Translations under genes and position numbers: made by a program
The notes under the pieces: generated by a model
Told to the model about the DNA's origin: nothing
Databases searched by the model: none
Seen by the model: only the letters and a program-made list of their open reading frames with translations
Assembly: GCA_014763515.1 (NCBI GenBank)
Contig: JACXVH010000151.1
Coordinates: 1-7,643 of the forward strand
Origin: Flavobacteriaceae bacterium
Lineage (GTDB): Bacteria; Bacteroidota; Bacteroidia; Flavobacteriales; Flavobacteriaceae
Direction of reading: 5' to 3'
Length of the DNA: 7,643 nt
Shown here: positions 1-7,561 of the stretch, in pieces
Numbering within the stretch: the first letter of the stretch is position 1
How the letters are laid out: the number at the start of each line of letters is the position of its first letter

Positions 1-10
1 TATTTAAAGA

Positions 11-37
11 AAACGCCCCAATTTGGGGCGTTTTTTT
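11..37 (+). terminator. Rho-independent terminator of a gene left of the window
   Basis: A 10-bp perfect stem (11-20 with 24-33, core CGCCCC/GGGGCG) closes a 3-base ATT loop and runs into seven T residues at 31-37. This is a textbook intrinsic terminator for transcription entering from the left on the plus strand. The stem is flanked by A residues on its left, so it may also work weakly in the other direction. The T tract ends only 11 bases before the start codon at 49. Confidence 0.88.
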
Positions 38-48
38 ATTTTTATAAA

Positions 49-2826
49 ATGAATCACACAAATACTTTTTTAGATTACGTAACAGCTAATTTTTTAAATG
101 ACTTTTATAATCATAAAAATCATTTAACTATCGTTTTGCCAAACAAAAGAGCTAAAGTTTTCTTGTTAGACAAAATAAAAAATAATGCATCAAAAACAAT
201 TTTTGCTCCAACTGTAATCAGTATTGAAGAATTAATTCAAGAAATAGCTCAAATAAGAACAATAGATTCTATTGAGTTGTTGTTTGAATTGTATCACATT
301 TATTTGTCTTCAAAATTAGATGAAACTAATCAGTCTTTTAACGAGTTTGCAAAATGGGGTAAAACTTTAATTCAGGACTTTAATGAAATTGATCGGTACT
401 TAATTGAGCCAGATTATATTTTTTCATATTTGTCTGAAATTAAAGCTTTAGAAAGATGGAGTTTAGATATTGAAAGTAAGACAAAATTAATTGAAGAAAA
501 CTTTATTTTTTGGAAAAAATTACCTACGTATTATCATAATTTTTACAAACATTTAAGATTAAAAAAAATTGGTTATCAGGGACTTATTTATAGAGAATCC
601 GTTTCAGCATTAGAAAATTTTATTCAAGAAACTAATAATTATTATGTTTTTGCTGGTTTTAATGCTTTAAACAAAGCTGAAGAAATTATTGTTCAGAAGT
701 TTTTAGAAACAGACAAAGCTAAAATAATTTGGGATATCGATGAATATTTTCTGTTGAATGATCACCATGATGTAGGTTTGTTTTTAAGAAGATATTTGAA
801 GGAATGGAAGTTTTATAAATCACATCCTTTTGATTATAGCAACAAAGAGTTTCAAAATGAAAAAAATATTGAAATAATTGGTACACCTAAATCTATTGGT
901 CAAGCTAAGATTGCAGGTAAAATTATAGAAGATTTAATTAAAAATGGAAGTAGTATTGAGAAAACAGCAATAGTTTTAGGTGATGAAAATTTATTATTGC
1001 CGGTTCTTAATAACTTACCAAATATTCAAAGTGGATTAAATGTTACCATGGGATTTTCTGCTAAAAGTAATCCTATTCAACTTCTGTTAAACAATATTTT
1101 AAAGTTACATATCACAGCTTTAAATAGAAATAATTCTTCTTATACTTTTTATTATAGAGATATTTTATCCGTTTTAAATAATGTTTTTGTTGAACCTCTT
1201 TTAAATGCACATGATGGAGTTAAATTCATAAAACAAAATAATTTTACATTTTTTAATTACGAGAGTTTTATTTCTATCAAAGATTTTTCTCATTGCATAG
1301 ATAGTGATTTTTTTAAAGTCTTATTCCAACCTTGGAAAGACAGCACTATTTTGCAAATTCTCAATCGTTTAAAATTAGTTTTAGATTTTGTTAGAGAAAA
1401 TCTTGTTTTAGATGTTGAAAACCAAAAGATAAATATCACGTTTTTACATTCGGTTTATAAAGAGCTTAATAAAATAATTTCTTATCAAGAAAGGTATAGT
1501 TATATTAATGATGTTGATGATTTACAAGTTGTTTTTAAACAAATTCAAGATTTAGCAGAAGTTTCTTTTGAAGGAGAACCTTTAACAGGATTGCAAATTA
1601 TGGGGGTTTTAGAATCTAGAGTATTAGATTTTGAAAACGTAATCATAACATCTGTAAATGAAGGTAAATTTCCTTCAGGAAAATCTCAAATGTCATTTAT
1701 TCCTTATGATGTAAAACGAGAAATTGGTTTGCCAACTAGCAAAGAAAAAGATGCTATTTATAGTTATCATTTTTATCATTTGTTATTTAGAGCCAAAAAT
1801 GTTTATTTACTCTACAATACCGATTCAGAAGGAATAGATGCAGGTGAAAAAAGTAGATTTTTACAGCAATTAGAAATTGAAACTTTATCTCAACATAATT
1901 TAAAGAAAACAACTTTTAATGCTGTATTGCCAGAACGCGCCTATGAAAAATTTGAAATTCAAAAATCTAATTTACTTTTAGAACGACTTAAAAGTATTGC
2001 AACAGAAAAAGGTTTTTCACCTTCATCTTTGACAAATTTTATTCGAGATCCTAAACAATTTTATTTACAGCGTGTTTTGAGTATAAATGATGTTGATGAT
2101 GTAGAAGAAAATATCGCAGTAAATACTTTGGGAACTATTATTCATAATGCTTTGGAAAAATTATATTCGCCATTAGAACAAAATGAAAAAATAATTGAGA
2201 TTAACGACATTGATGATATGATTTCCAATATTGATCAATTTGTTGAAGAAGAATTTAAAATTGTTTACAAGCAAGGAAATATTAGAAAAGGAAAGAATTT
2301 TATTGCTTTTGAAGTAGCGAAGCGAAATATTTACAATTTATTGCAATTAGAAAAAGAAGCGGTACTCAATGGAGAAGAAATTCAAATTTTAGCACTAGAG
2401 AAAGACTTAAGTTATATTCTTAAAGATGAAAAATTACCATTCGAAATAAAAATTGCTGGAAAAGTTGATAGAATCGAAAAAAGAAATAACAAGATTCGAA
2501 TTATAGATTACAAAACCGGTAAAGTTGAAGCTAGAAATCTAAAATTAAAAGATTTTTCTTTTATAATGGATGAAATTAAAAACGATAAAATCATTCAATT
2601 GCTTTGTTATGCCCTTATGCTATCTTCAAATGATGATTTTAAAGAATATGAAGTAGAAGCAGGAATTATATCCTTTAAAAACCTTGGAAACGGTTTTTTA
2701 CCTTTTTTATATACTGACAGTTCAAAAATAAACGAAAGTGTTTTAAATGAGTTTAAAATAACTTTAATTGATCTTTTAAATAAGATCCTAAATCCAGATA
2801 TTCCATTTTTGGAACAAATTAAGTAA
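49..2826 (+). CDS. AddB/RecB-like PD-(D/E)XK nuclease family protein (inactivated helicase fold plus C-terminal nuclease)
   Basis: This 925-residue cytoplasmic protein matches the architecture of AddB-type subunits, which work with an AddA helicase-nuclease to resect double-strand DNA ends for recombination. The N-terminus has a motif-Ia-like strand (LPNKRA, 30-35) but no Walker A P-loop, so this helicase fold is probably not an ATPase. Residues about 514-542 (LESRVLDFENVIITSVNEGK and on) resemble the late UvrD-type motifs. The nuclease domain covers about 656-925: SPSSLTNFIRDP (657-668), GTIIH with H699, GKVDR with D807, IIDYKTG with D820 and K822, and Q850-x3-Y854. The 13-residue D807-D820 spacing and the DYK triad fit the RecB nuclease family. 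The cysteines that hold an iron-sulphur cluster in Bacillus AddB are absent. ATG 49 fits the expected N-terminus; there is no Shine-Dalgarno sequence, as usual in Bacteroidota. It is followed by a shared terminator. The family call is firm; pairing with an unseen addA is inference. Confidence 0.9.
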   Translation: MNHTNTFLDYVTANFLNDFYNHKNHLTIVLPNKRAKVFLLDKIKNNASKTIFAPTVISIEELIQEIAQIRTIDSIELLFELYHIYLSSKLDETNQSFNEFAKWGKTLIQDFNEIDRYLIEPDYIFSYLSEIKALERWSLDIESKTKLIEENFIFWKKLPTYYHNFYKHLRLKKIGYQGLIYRESVSALENFIQETNNYYVFAGFNALNKAEEIIVQKFLETDKAKIIWDIDEYFLLNDHHDVGLFLRRYLKEWKFYKSHPFDYSNKEFQNEKNIEIIGTPKSIGQAKIAGKIIEDLIKNGSSIEKTAIVLGDENLLLPVLNNLPNIQSGLNVTMGFSAKSNPIQLLLNNILKLHITALNRNNSSYTFYYRDILSVLNNVFVEPLLNAHDGVKFIKQNNFTFFNYESFISIKDFSHCIDSDFFKVLFQPWKDSTILQILNRLKLVLDFVRENLVLDVENQKINITFLHSVYKELNKIISYQERYSYINDVDDLQVVFKQIQDLAEVSFEGEPLTGLQIMGVLESRVLDFENVIITSVNEGKFPSGKSQMSFIPYDVKREIGLPTSKEKDAIYSYHFYHLLFRAKNVYLLYNTDSEGIDAGEKSRFLQQLEIETLSQHNLKKTTFNAVLPERAYEKFEIQKSNLLLERLKSIATEKGFSPSSLTNFIRDPKQFYLQRVLSINDVDDVEENIAVNTLGTIIHNALEKLYSPLEQNEKIIEINDIDDMISNIDQFVEEEFKIVYKQGNIRKGKNFIAFEVAKRNIYNLLQLEKEAVLNGEEIQILALEKDLSYILKDEKLPFEIKIAGKVDRIEKRNNKIRIIDYKTGKVEARNLKLKDFSFIMDEIKNDKIIQLLCYALMLSSNDDFKEYEVEAGIISFKNLGNGFLPFLYTDSSKINESVLNEFKITLIDLLNKILNPDIPFLEQIK

Positions 2827-2828
2827 AA

Positions 2829-2867
2829 CAAAAGGCTAGTATAAATATTTACTAGCCTTTTGTTTTT
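2829..2867. terminator. Bidirectional terminator between convergent genes
   Basis: A 13-bp perfect stem (2829-2841 with 2850-2862, sequence CAAAAGGCTAGTA and its complement) has an 8-base AT loop. On the plus strand it is followed by TTTTT at 2863-2867 and so ends the nuclease transcript just after its stop at 2826. Read on the minus strand, the bases that follow the stem are TTTT-rich (complement of AAAACAAAA), so the same hairpin also ends the protease transcript, whose last stop is at 2887. Confidence 0.87.
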
Positions 2868-2886
2868 ATGTTAAAGTTATAATTTA

Positions 2887-3837
2887 TTAATAGATCACTT
2901 TTTCAGTTTTTACAACACCATTATTGTCTTTTACTTTTACAATTAAAGCTTGGTTTGCTTTTAAAATAGATTGTATTGTAAAGTTTTCTTTGTTTATGGT
3001 ATAGTCTTGATATAAAACTCTACCTAAAACATCGTAGATAACAACTTCTTGAATGGTTTTACTTGATGAAACTTGAATGCCTTGTTCATTTGAATATATT
3101 GAAACATGGTTTTCTGCGATTACTTCATCTTGTGATAATGTTGATTTGTAAACCAATTCGAAACGATTTTCAAAAACACCGGCAGCACTTGTAAAGTCAT
3201 ATGGCGATTGTTTTAAATCGTGAATAATATTTAATTGGTTGTCTTTTAAATACACATTTTGAGTATCAAATAAGCCATCAAATGTTTCAATTGCAATGTT
3301 ATAATTACCCGCTTCTAAAACTTTTAAACCAACAGGCACAATATCTTCATCGTTAAATGGTAATGCTTTACCTTGAATTACATAAGCTTCATTATTTAAA
3401 ACTGAGTAAATCATTGGTTTAGTATCATCTAATATTTTACCATCTATTGCTAAGTCAACAGCGCTTGTAGCACCTTCCATATAACCTACAAGAATTTGGT
3501 TGTATGAAGTATTAGCATCATTTAAGTTTAACCAAACTCTGTGTTTTTCTACAGGAGTTGTTGTACTATTAGTCTGTGCTGTTCTAAAGAATTGCGTACT
3601 TGTAACAGCATTTGTACGTTGTGCATTGTTAAATACAACTGCATCGGCAGCAGTAGCTTGAACAAAAAATCCTTGGCCTGTTTGGATAGTTCCGTTTGGT
3701 ACTTTACCACTTGCAAAGGCAGCAGTTCCCCCTAGAGTAGTATAAGAAGCAAAATTATTTTGTGGATATACACCGCCACTTGCTGGAGTTGTATTAGTCC
3801 AAAAATAAAGAGCCCCAACACTAGTATTATCACTTAA
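2887..3837 (-). CDS. C-terminal part of the split protease: surface-protein module and T9SS sorting domain (ChiA/type C-like)
   Basis: This frame is open from 3918, and the homologous part starts near 3837, giving about 316 residues if joined to the upstream piece. The first in-frame ATG is at 3480 (197 aa), but the sequence before it is clearly part of the same protein (ALYFWTN, GQGFFVQA, KHRVWLNLNDANTSYNQI), so 3480 is unlikely to be a true start. FENRFELVY (merged residues 1391-1399) leads into the last 70 or so residues: VSIYS, IQEVVIYDVLGR, then NQALIVKVKDNNG and TEKVIY. This pattern is the T9SS C-terminal sorting domain, which directs a protein across the outer membrane and is then removed. 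The wording NQALIVKV with no GxY-type ending suggests the ChiA-like class often named sorting signal type C rather than the common type A. No signal peptide or initiation region precedes it, so by itself the fragment would not be exported. Class assignment is from memory of the family and is less sure than the T9SS call. Confidence 0.72.
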   Translation of the reverse strand, partial: LSDNTSVGALYFWTNTTPASGGVYPQNNFASYTTLGGTAAFASGKVPNGTIQTGQGFFVQATAADAVVFNNAQRTNAVTSTQFFRTAQTNSTTTPVEKHRVWLNLNDANTSYNQILVGYMEGATSAVDLAIDGKILDDTKPMIYSVLNNEAYVIQGKALPFNDEDIVPVGLKVLEAGNYNIAIETFDGLFDTQNVYLKDNQLNIIHDLKQSPYDFTSAAGVFENRFELVYKSTLSQDEVIAENHVSIYSNEQGIQVSSSKTIQEVVIYDVLGRVLYQDYTINKENFTIQSILKANQALIVKVKDNNGVVKTEKVIY

Positions 3838-6800
3838 AAATTTGGTGTTACCGATTGATAAGCTGTTGGCGTTGTAGTTCCTGTGTATAAATATTCGTAG
3901 AAACGAGTAGCTAAAGTATTAGGTGAAAACGCTTGTAACTGTTGTGAAGCAACTGGTGCAGACCAAGCTGTATAATCTAAACGTATCATTGGAGATGAAC
4001 TGCGTTTTACTAAAATGGCACCCGTATTTACAGCAGTATTATCTATTTGACGTAATGCAGCATTATTTTCAACTGTTAATGATGAACCAGAAGCAATATT
4101 AACTGCTCCATTTACTACAAAAGTATCTCCTGCATTAACAATAACTTGAGCATTGTTGCTAACCGTAATAGAACAAGCATCTAAACTTCCTGTTGAAGAA
4201 TAGTTCCCTGTAAAAACAGCTGCTTTTATCTTCGTTGGCGCTCCATTTGACCAAGATGAACCATTCCATGTTGTACTGATGTCGCCGCAAGCTAAAATGT
4301 TAATATTTACAACTTGATCTCCAATCCATCCATTTGCTGAATTTTTAACATCAACAATCATCGTGGTAGTATTACTTGAAGATTCTGTATTAACATATGT
4401 TAAATTACCGCTATCAATGTCGTTTTGTGTAAAAGTGTCTCCAATAGCTAAAGTAACATCGTTTAATTTTATTTCACCTATGCTTGGCAGTTCTACTAAA
4501 GTAAATACTTGTTGTGATGCAGACTCAGAAGAAGTTGAAGCAAATATTTCAGAAGTTATAACCTCATGCGATGTATTAGTTAAAGTTACAATTCCATTGT
4601 TTACTAAATTTGGAACATTTGTAATAGGAGCAATACTACATAAATTAAGTGTCCAACTATCAATAATACCGTTATCACCGTTATAAGGGTCATTTACATA
4701 TAACAGCCAGTTTCCATTTGAATTTCCATTTTGAAAAGTACTTAAAGGTTGATTTGGTTGAACATTTCCAGTTAGTGCGGGTACAGAAGTAGTACAAGTA
4801 ATTGGGAGGCCACCATCTATAAATTTGGCATTAATATTATCGTTGTCGCCACAAGCTTCTTGAGCTAAAATGATATAATTTCCAAAAGGATCTTCAAGAT
4901 AAATAGTCATGTCTTGTATATAAGTATGGTTTAAAACTAAATCCATATTTACATTTCCAACTGTAAAATTATCTGGAACATTCACGCTTGAAATACTCCA
5001 ACCAACACCCATTCCAATACCAGAATTGTCTAGTGTGTTGTTAATGGCAACGTCAGTATTTTGTGTGTAGGAATAGGCACAATTTAAAATACCAGTTTGA
5101 AAAGCTTTTGTTGCAGAAGCGTTTCCAGTACCACATCTATTAGTTGGCGTAACTCTCCAATAATAAACTGTTTGATCAGTTAATCCGTTTACTTGAATTG
5201 AAGTTCCCGTTTCAACAGAAGTATGAATTATGTTGTTAAAATCCGCATCGGTTGCAATCTCTATAGTATAACTTTCGGCATTATCATTATTATTCCACTC
5301 TAATGTTGGAGATGTAGATATTCCCGTTGCTCCGTTAGTAGGAAGACTAGTAAGTTGAGGATATGATGTAAAATCTGTATGATAAACTGTTAAATAAATT
5401 TTTCTTGTTTCGGATTCAGATCCGTTGCTTCCAATTATTTCTATTTCGTGAGTTCCCGCAGCTACATTTGTTAGGTTACTTAATGTAACAGAAAAAGTTC
5501 CATCTGCATTAATTGATGTTTGATTAAAGTTTAAAGTTGCTCCTGTAGGTACATTATTTGCAGAAAGTGTAACGCTTCCTCCGCCAATTTTCTTGAAATT
5601 AAAATTGTAAACTGGATTTGATGCATTAGAACAAACAGTTTGTGTATTAGCAATCGTATTAAATGTAAAATTTGATGTAATACCTGTCACAACTAAAGAA
5701 AAATTTTGAGGACCGTCTACTAAAGTTCCTTTATGGGTTACTGTAATTGTGTAAACAATTCCAGCAGTTGGTGCGTCTATATTAATACGTTCTACATTGT
5801 CCACATTATTGTCACCTGTTCTTGTAGCATTTGCAGTAGCATTAGTTTGTAAACGCCAAGGATAGTACGTGTTTGATGCTTGAGTTATCCTGATGTCTAA
5901 ATCATTTGTTAAATCTGGTGTTGATTCGTTTAAGGTGCCATTGTTAATTTTACTAGCATCAGGTGCGTCAGTCCAAGTTATTGATCCTAAAAGTGGTACT
6001 CCACCTCCTTGAGCAACTACTTGCATAGTAAACGTTTGACCTTGATTCAAAGTTTCTTCCGAAATCCATGAAGTTAAACCATTATTTGTTATAGCTTCAA
6101 CACATGATTTAGCATCTAAATATCCCCATCCATAATTAGCGTCTGGGCCAGGTCTTCCCCTGTCAGTTGCTGTATGACAAGCTAATCCTTTAAGAGTTGC
6201 CGCCTTCATAAACGAACCATTAACATTATAATAATGTTGTTGAACTAAAGTAAGTGTTCCAGTTACATTTGGTGCAGCCATTGAAGTACCCAGCATTGTT
6301 GTATACTGTGAAGTTGTACCGCCAGTACCACTACCATTTCCGCAAGAATATATTCCCGAACCCGTCCCGGCACCATCACCAGTAATATCGGGTTTAATTC
6401 TTCTGTCATCTGCAGGTCCTTGACTTGAAGATGCGTGTATTGTTCCTCCTCCAGTTATAGCGCCAGTAGTGGTATTAACTGTTGCATCCAGAGCATTTGC
6501 TACAGTTAAAATATTTTTAGAGGTTTTATTCCCGTTTAATTTATCATAGCCTGTTGTGGTAGGGTTTGGGTTTGTTGTACCGCCATCATTTCCCGCAGAC
6601 ATTACCGGTAAATAATATGGGAAATTGTATGCAATAACATCCCAATTGTAGGAATCTTGAGTATAAGCTCCCATATACCAAGATCCAGGTACATTAGCAA
6701 TTGGAATTCCATATGAATGGTTAGATAAAAGCATACCGTTCATAGCTTCAGCAATAGCTTCGCTTTCGTCTTCATTCCAATCGAAAGAACGAGCCGTTGC

Positions 6801-7343
6801 TTGTGGAGCCATTCCTTTTGCATCAGATCTACCACTAAAAGTACCCGATGCAATCATGGTTCCCATTACGTGAATTGAGTGGAAACTATTTGTATTTCTA
6901 GTTGTTCCATCAACCATTGTGATACGGCCAGCGTATTCCTGATGTTCATGTATAGGGCCGCCATCCCACATTCTGGGAACCATACCTAATCCTGTTAGAT
7001 TTAATCCTAACCCCCCTCCAGATCTTAAAAAATCAACTCGAGTAGAGGTTGCAGCTTGGGCGTTATCAATAGAAAAATAAATAGGCTCACCACTTGGCAA
7101 TAAATACATCAACTCATCAAAACTACCGTCTTTATTTTCTCGATAAACTGGAATGTTATTTTTTTTAGCAAAAGTTATTGCTTTTTCCTTGTCAGCTTTT
7201 TGTCTTGCTTTAACTTGTTTGTAAAGTTCTTCTCCTTTTTTTAAATCATAATTAGCAATTATTTGTTTAACCTGCTCAGGTGTTTGAGATTTAACAAATA
7301 AACTAATTAAGAAAAAAAATGATAAAATGTAGTTATTTCTCAT
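3834..7343 (-). CDS. Subtilisin-like S8 serine protease, N-terminal 1169 residues (signal peptide, catalytic and accessory domains)
   Basis: The protein starts with a signal peptide (1 to about 19: MRNN, a hydrophobic core, then VKS/QT) without a lipobox, followed by a charged, helical propeptide-like stretch (about 21-95). The S8 catalytic domain lies at about 100-425. Its triad is Asp127 (MWDGGP), His158 (SIHVMGT) and Ser354 (LGTSMAAP), with oxyanion-hole Asn252 (SAGNDGG). All are intact, so this piece alone could encode an active protease. After it come a beta-sandwich (about 430-555), an Ig-like module (about 560-653), a fibronectin type III-like module (about 660-750, VYYWRVTPTN), a proprotein convertase P domain (about 753-902, with DMTIYLEDPFGN and GNWLLYVND), a cadherin-like segment (about 905-1017), and the start of a region typical of flavobacterial surface proteins (WNGSSWSNGAP at 1026-1036, AWSAPV at 1126-1131, RFYEY at 1147-1151). 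Translation stops at TAA in place of continuing to the sorting domain. ATG 7343 is chosen because the signal peptide starts there. No Shine-Dalgarno sequence is seen, and no convincing promoter was found upstream. Substrate is unknown. Confidence 0.85.
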   Translation of the reverse strand: MRNNYILSFFFLISLFVKSQTPEQVKQIIANYDLKKGEELYKQVKARQKADKEKAITFAKKNNIPVYRENKDGSFDELMYLLPSGEPIYFSIDNAQAATSTRVDFLRSGGGLGLNLTGLGMVPRMWDGGPIHEHQEYAGRITMVDGTTRNTNSFHSIHVMGTMIASGTFSGRSDAKGMAPQATARSFDWNEDESEAIAEAMNGMLLSNHSYGIPIANVPGSWYMGAYTQDSYNWDVIAYNFPYYLPVMSAGNDGGTTNPNPTTTGYDKLNGNKTSKNILTVANALDATVNTTTGAITGGGTIHASSSQGPADDRRIKPDITGDGAGTGSGIYSCGNGSGTGGTTSQYTTMLGTSMAAPNVTGTLTLVQQHYYNVNGSFMKAATLKGLACHTATDRGRPGPDANYGWGYLDAKSCVEAITNNGLTSWISEETLNQGQTFTMQVVAQGGGVPLLGSITWTDAPDASKINNGTLNESTPDLTNDLDIRITQASNTYYPWRLQTNATANATRTGDNNVDNVERINIDAPTAGIVYTITVTHKGTLVDGPQNFSLVVTGITSNFTFNTIANTQTVCSNASNPVYNFNFKKIGGGSVTLSANNVPTGATLNFNQTSINADGTFSVTLSNLTNVAAGTHEIEIIGSNGSESETRKIYLTVYHTDFTSYPQLTSLPTNGATGISTSPTLEWNNNDNAESYTIEIATDADFNNIIHTSVETGTSIQVNGLTDQTVYYWRVTPTNRCGTGNASATKAFQTGILNCAYSYTQNTDVAINNTLDNSGIGMGVGWSISSVNVPDNFTVGNVNMDLVLNHTYIQDMTIYLEDPFGNYIILAQEACGDNDNINAKFIDGGLPITCTTSVPALTGNVQPNQPLSTFQNGNSNGNWLLYVNDPYNGDNGIIDSWTLNLCSIAPITNVPNLVNNGIVTLTNTSHEVITSEIFASTSSESASQQVFTLVELPSIGEIKLNDVTLAIGDTFTQNDIDSGNLTYVNTESSSNTTTMIVDVKNSANGWIGDQVVNINILACGDISTTWNGSSWSNGAPTKIKAAVFTGNYSSTGSLDACSITVSNNAQVIVNAGDTFVVNGAVNIASGSSLTVENNAALRQIDNTAVNTGAILVKRSSSPMIRLDYTAWSAPVASQQLQAFSPNTLATRFYEYLYTGTTTPTAYQSVTPNF
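3837..3843 (-). other. Frame-change site: A_AAT_TTT heptamer just before TAA
   Basis: On the minus strand the upstream frame reads CCA AAT TTT TAA (3845 down to 3834). The seven bases A AAT TTT (3843-3837) fit the X_XXY_YYZ form of a -1 slippery site in the correct phase, and the stop codon follows at once. A one-base backward slip, or one extra T in the run, gives AAA TTT TTA AGT and enters the downstream frame exactly. No clear stem-loop follows and no Shine-Dalgarno-like stimulator lies just upstream, so function as a programmed site is unproven. Such heptamers are also common by chance in AT-rich DNA. Confidence 0.4.
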
Positions 7344-7428
7344 TTTTAGTTAGTTAAGTTTTATTTTTTTGGGATTAAGATTGCTAATTTATAAAAATTT
7401 TGATATAAAAAATATTTTTTATTTCCGT

Positions 7429-7458
7429 TTGTTTATAAGAAAGTAATATTTATATTTG
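7429..7458 (+). promoter_or_regulatory. Bacteroidota sigma-A type promoter of tRNA-Leu
   Basis: A -33 element TTG (7429-7431) is followed by 19 bases and a perfect -7 element TATATTTG (7451-7458), matching the Bacteroidota consensus TTG-N17-23-TAnnTTTG. Transcription would start a few bases downstream, at about 7463-7466, giving a short leader of about 15 bases before the tRNA at 7479. The match and position make this a confident assignment, though the start site is inferred. Confidence 0.8.
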
Positions 7459-7478
7459 CACCCACAATAAAAGCCACT

Positions 7479-7560
7479 GCGGGTGTGGTGAAATTGGTAG
7501 ACACGCCAGACTTAGGATCTGGTGCCGCAAGGTGTGAAGGTTCGAGTCCTTTCACCCGCA
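7479..7560 (+). tRNA. tRNA-Leu, anticodon UAG
   Basis: A complete 82-base class II tRNA. The acceptor stem is GCGGGTG (7479-7485) with CACCCGC (7553-7559), and the discriminator base is A7560, as expected for leucine. The anticodon stem CCAGA/TCTGG (7506-7510, 7518-7522) encloses the loop CTTAGGA, with anticodon TAG at 7513-7515, which reads CUA and other CUN codons. A long variable arm with a GCAA tetraloop (7524-7533) marks the class II leucine/serine type, and the T loop is TTCGAGT (7541-7547). The 3' CCA is not encoded (CAA follows), so it must be added after transcription. It is a single tRNA gene with its own promoter and terminator. Confidence 0.97.
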
Positions 7561-7561
7561 C

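Larger units (their letters stand above)
2887..7343 (-). pseudogene. Frameshifted secreted S8 serine protease with T9SS sorting domain (whole locus)
   Basis: Two minus-strand reading frames that overlap only at their junction read as one protein. The upstream frame ends with TPNF and a TAA at 3834-3836. The frame leading to the stop at 2887 is open back to 3918 and continues the same kind of Thr/Ser/Asn-rich, beta-rich sequence with no gap. Adding one T to the T5 run at 3836-3840 would give a continuous 1485-residue protein, a plausible size for flavobacterial T9SS-exported proteases. The locus runs from a signal peptide through an S8 catalytic domain, beta-sandwich modules and a P domain to a C-terminal sorting domain. 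The most likely explanation is a natural frameshift or deletion in one gene. A sequencing error in a homopolymer or real ribosomal frameshifting are the alternatives. The two parts are described separately below. Confidence 0.7.

Noticed and set aside
1507..2100. Exact 15-base repeat AATGATGTTGATGAT at 1507-1521 and 2086-2100
   Set aside because: Both copies encode NDVDD in acidic surface-like stretches of the nuclease; with simple composition this is best explained by chance and codon bias.
2607..2831. 74-residue open frame on the minus strand
   Set aside because: It lies fully inside the 3' end of the nuclease gene in antisense, includes the terminator side, and shows no recognisable domain or initiation signal.
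3478..3480. ATG as an independent start for a 197-residue sorting-domain gene
   Set aside because: Protein-like sequence typical of the same family continues in frame for more than 100 codons upstream, so this Met (within GYMEGATSAVD) is internal.
3541..3735. 64-residue Cys-rich open frame on the plus strand
   Set aside because: It is antisense to well-supported protease sequence (GQGFFVQA, KHRVWLNL region). The cysteines come from reading Thr/Ala codons backwards.
4363..4686. 107-residue open frame on the plus strand
   Set aside because: It is antisense to the P-domain and cadherin-like part of the protease and has no homology-like features of its own.
7344..7420. Long AT tracts upstream of the protease as a possible origin or regulatory array
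   Set aside because: No ordered repeats, DnaA-type boxes or palindromes were found; the tracts match the general AT richness of spacers here.
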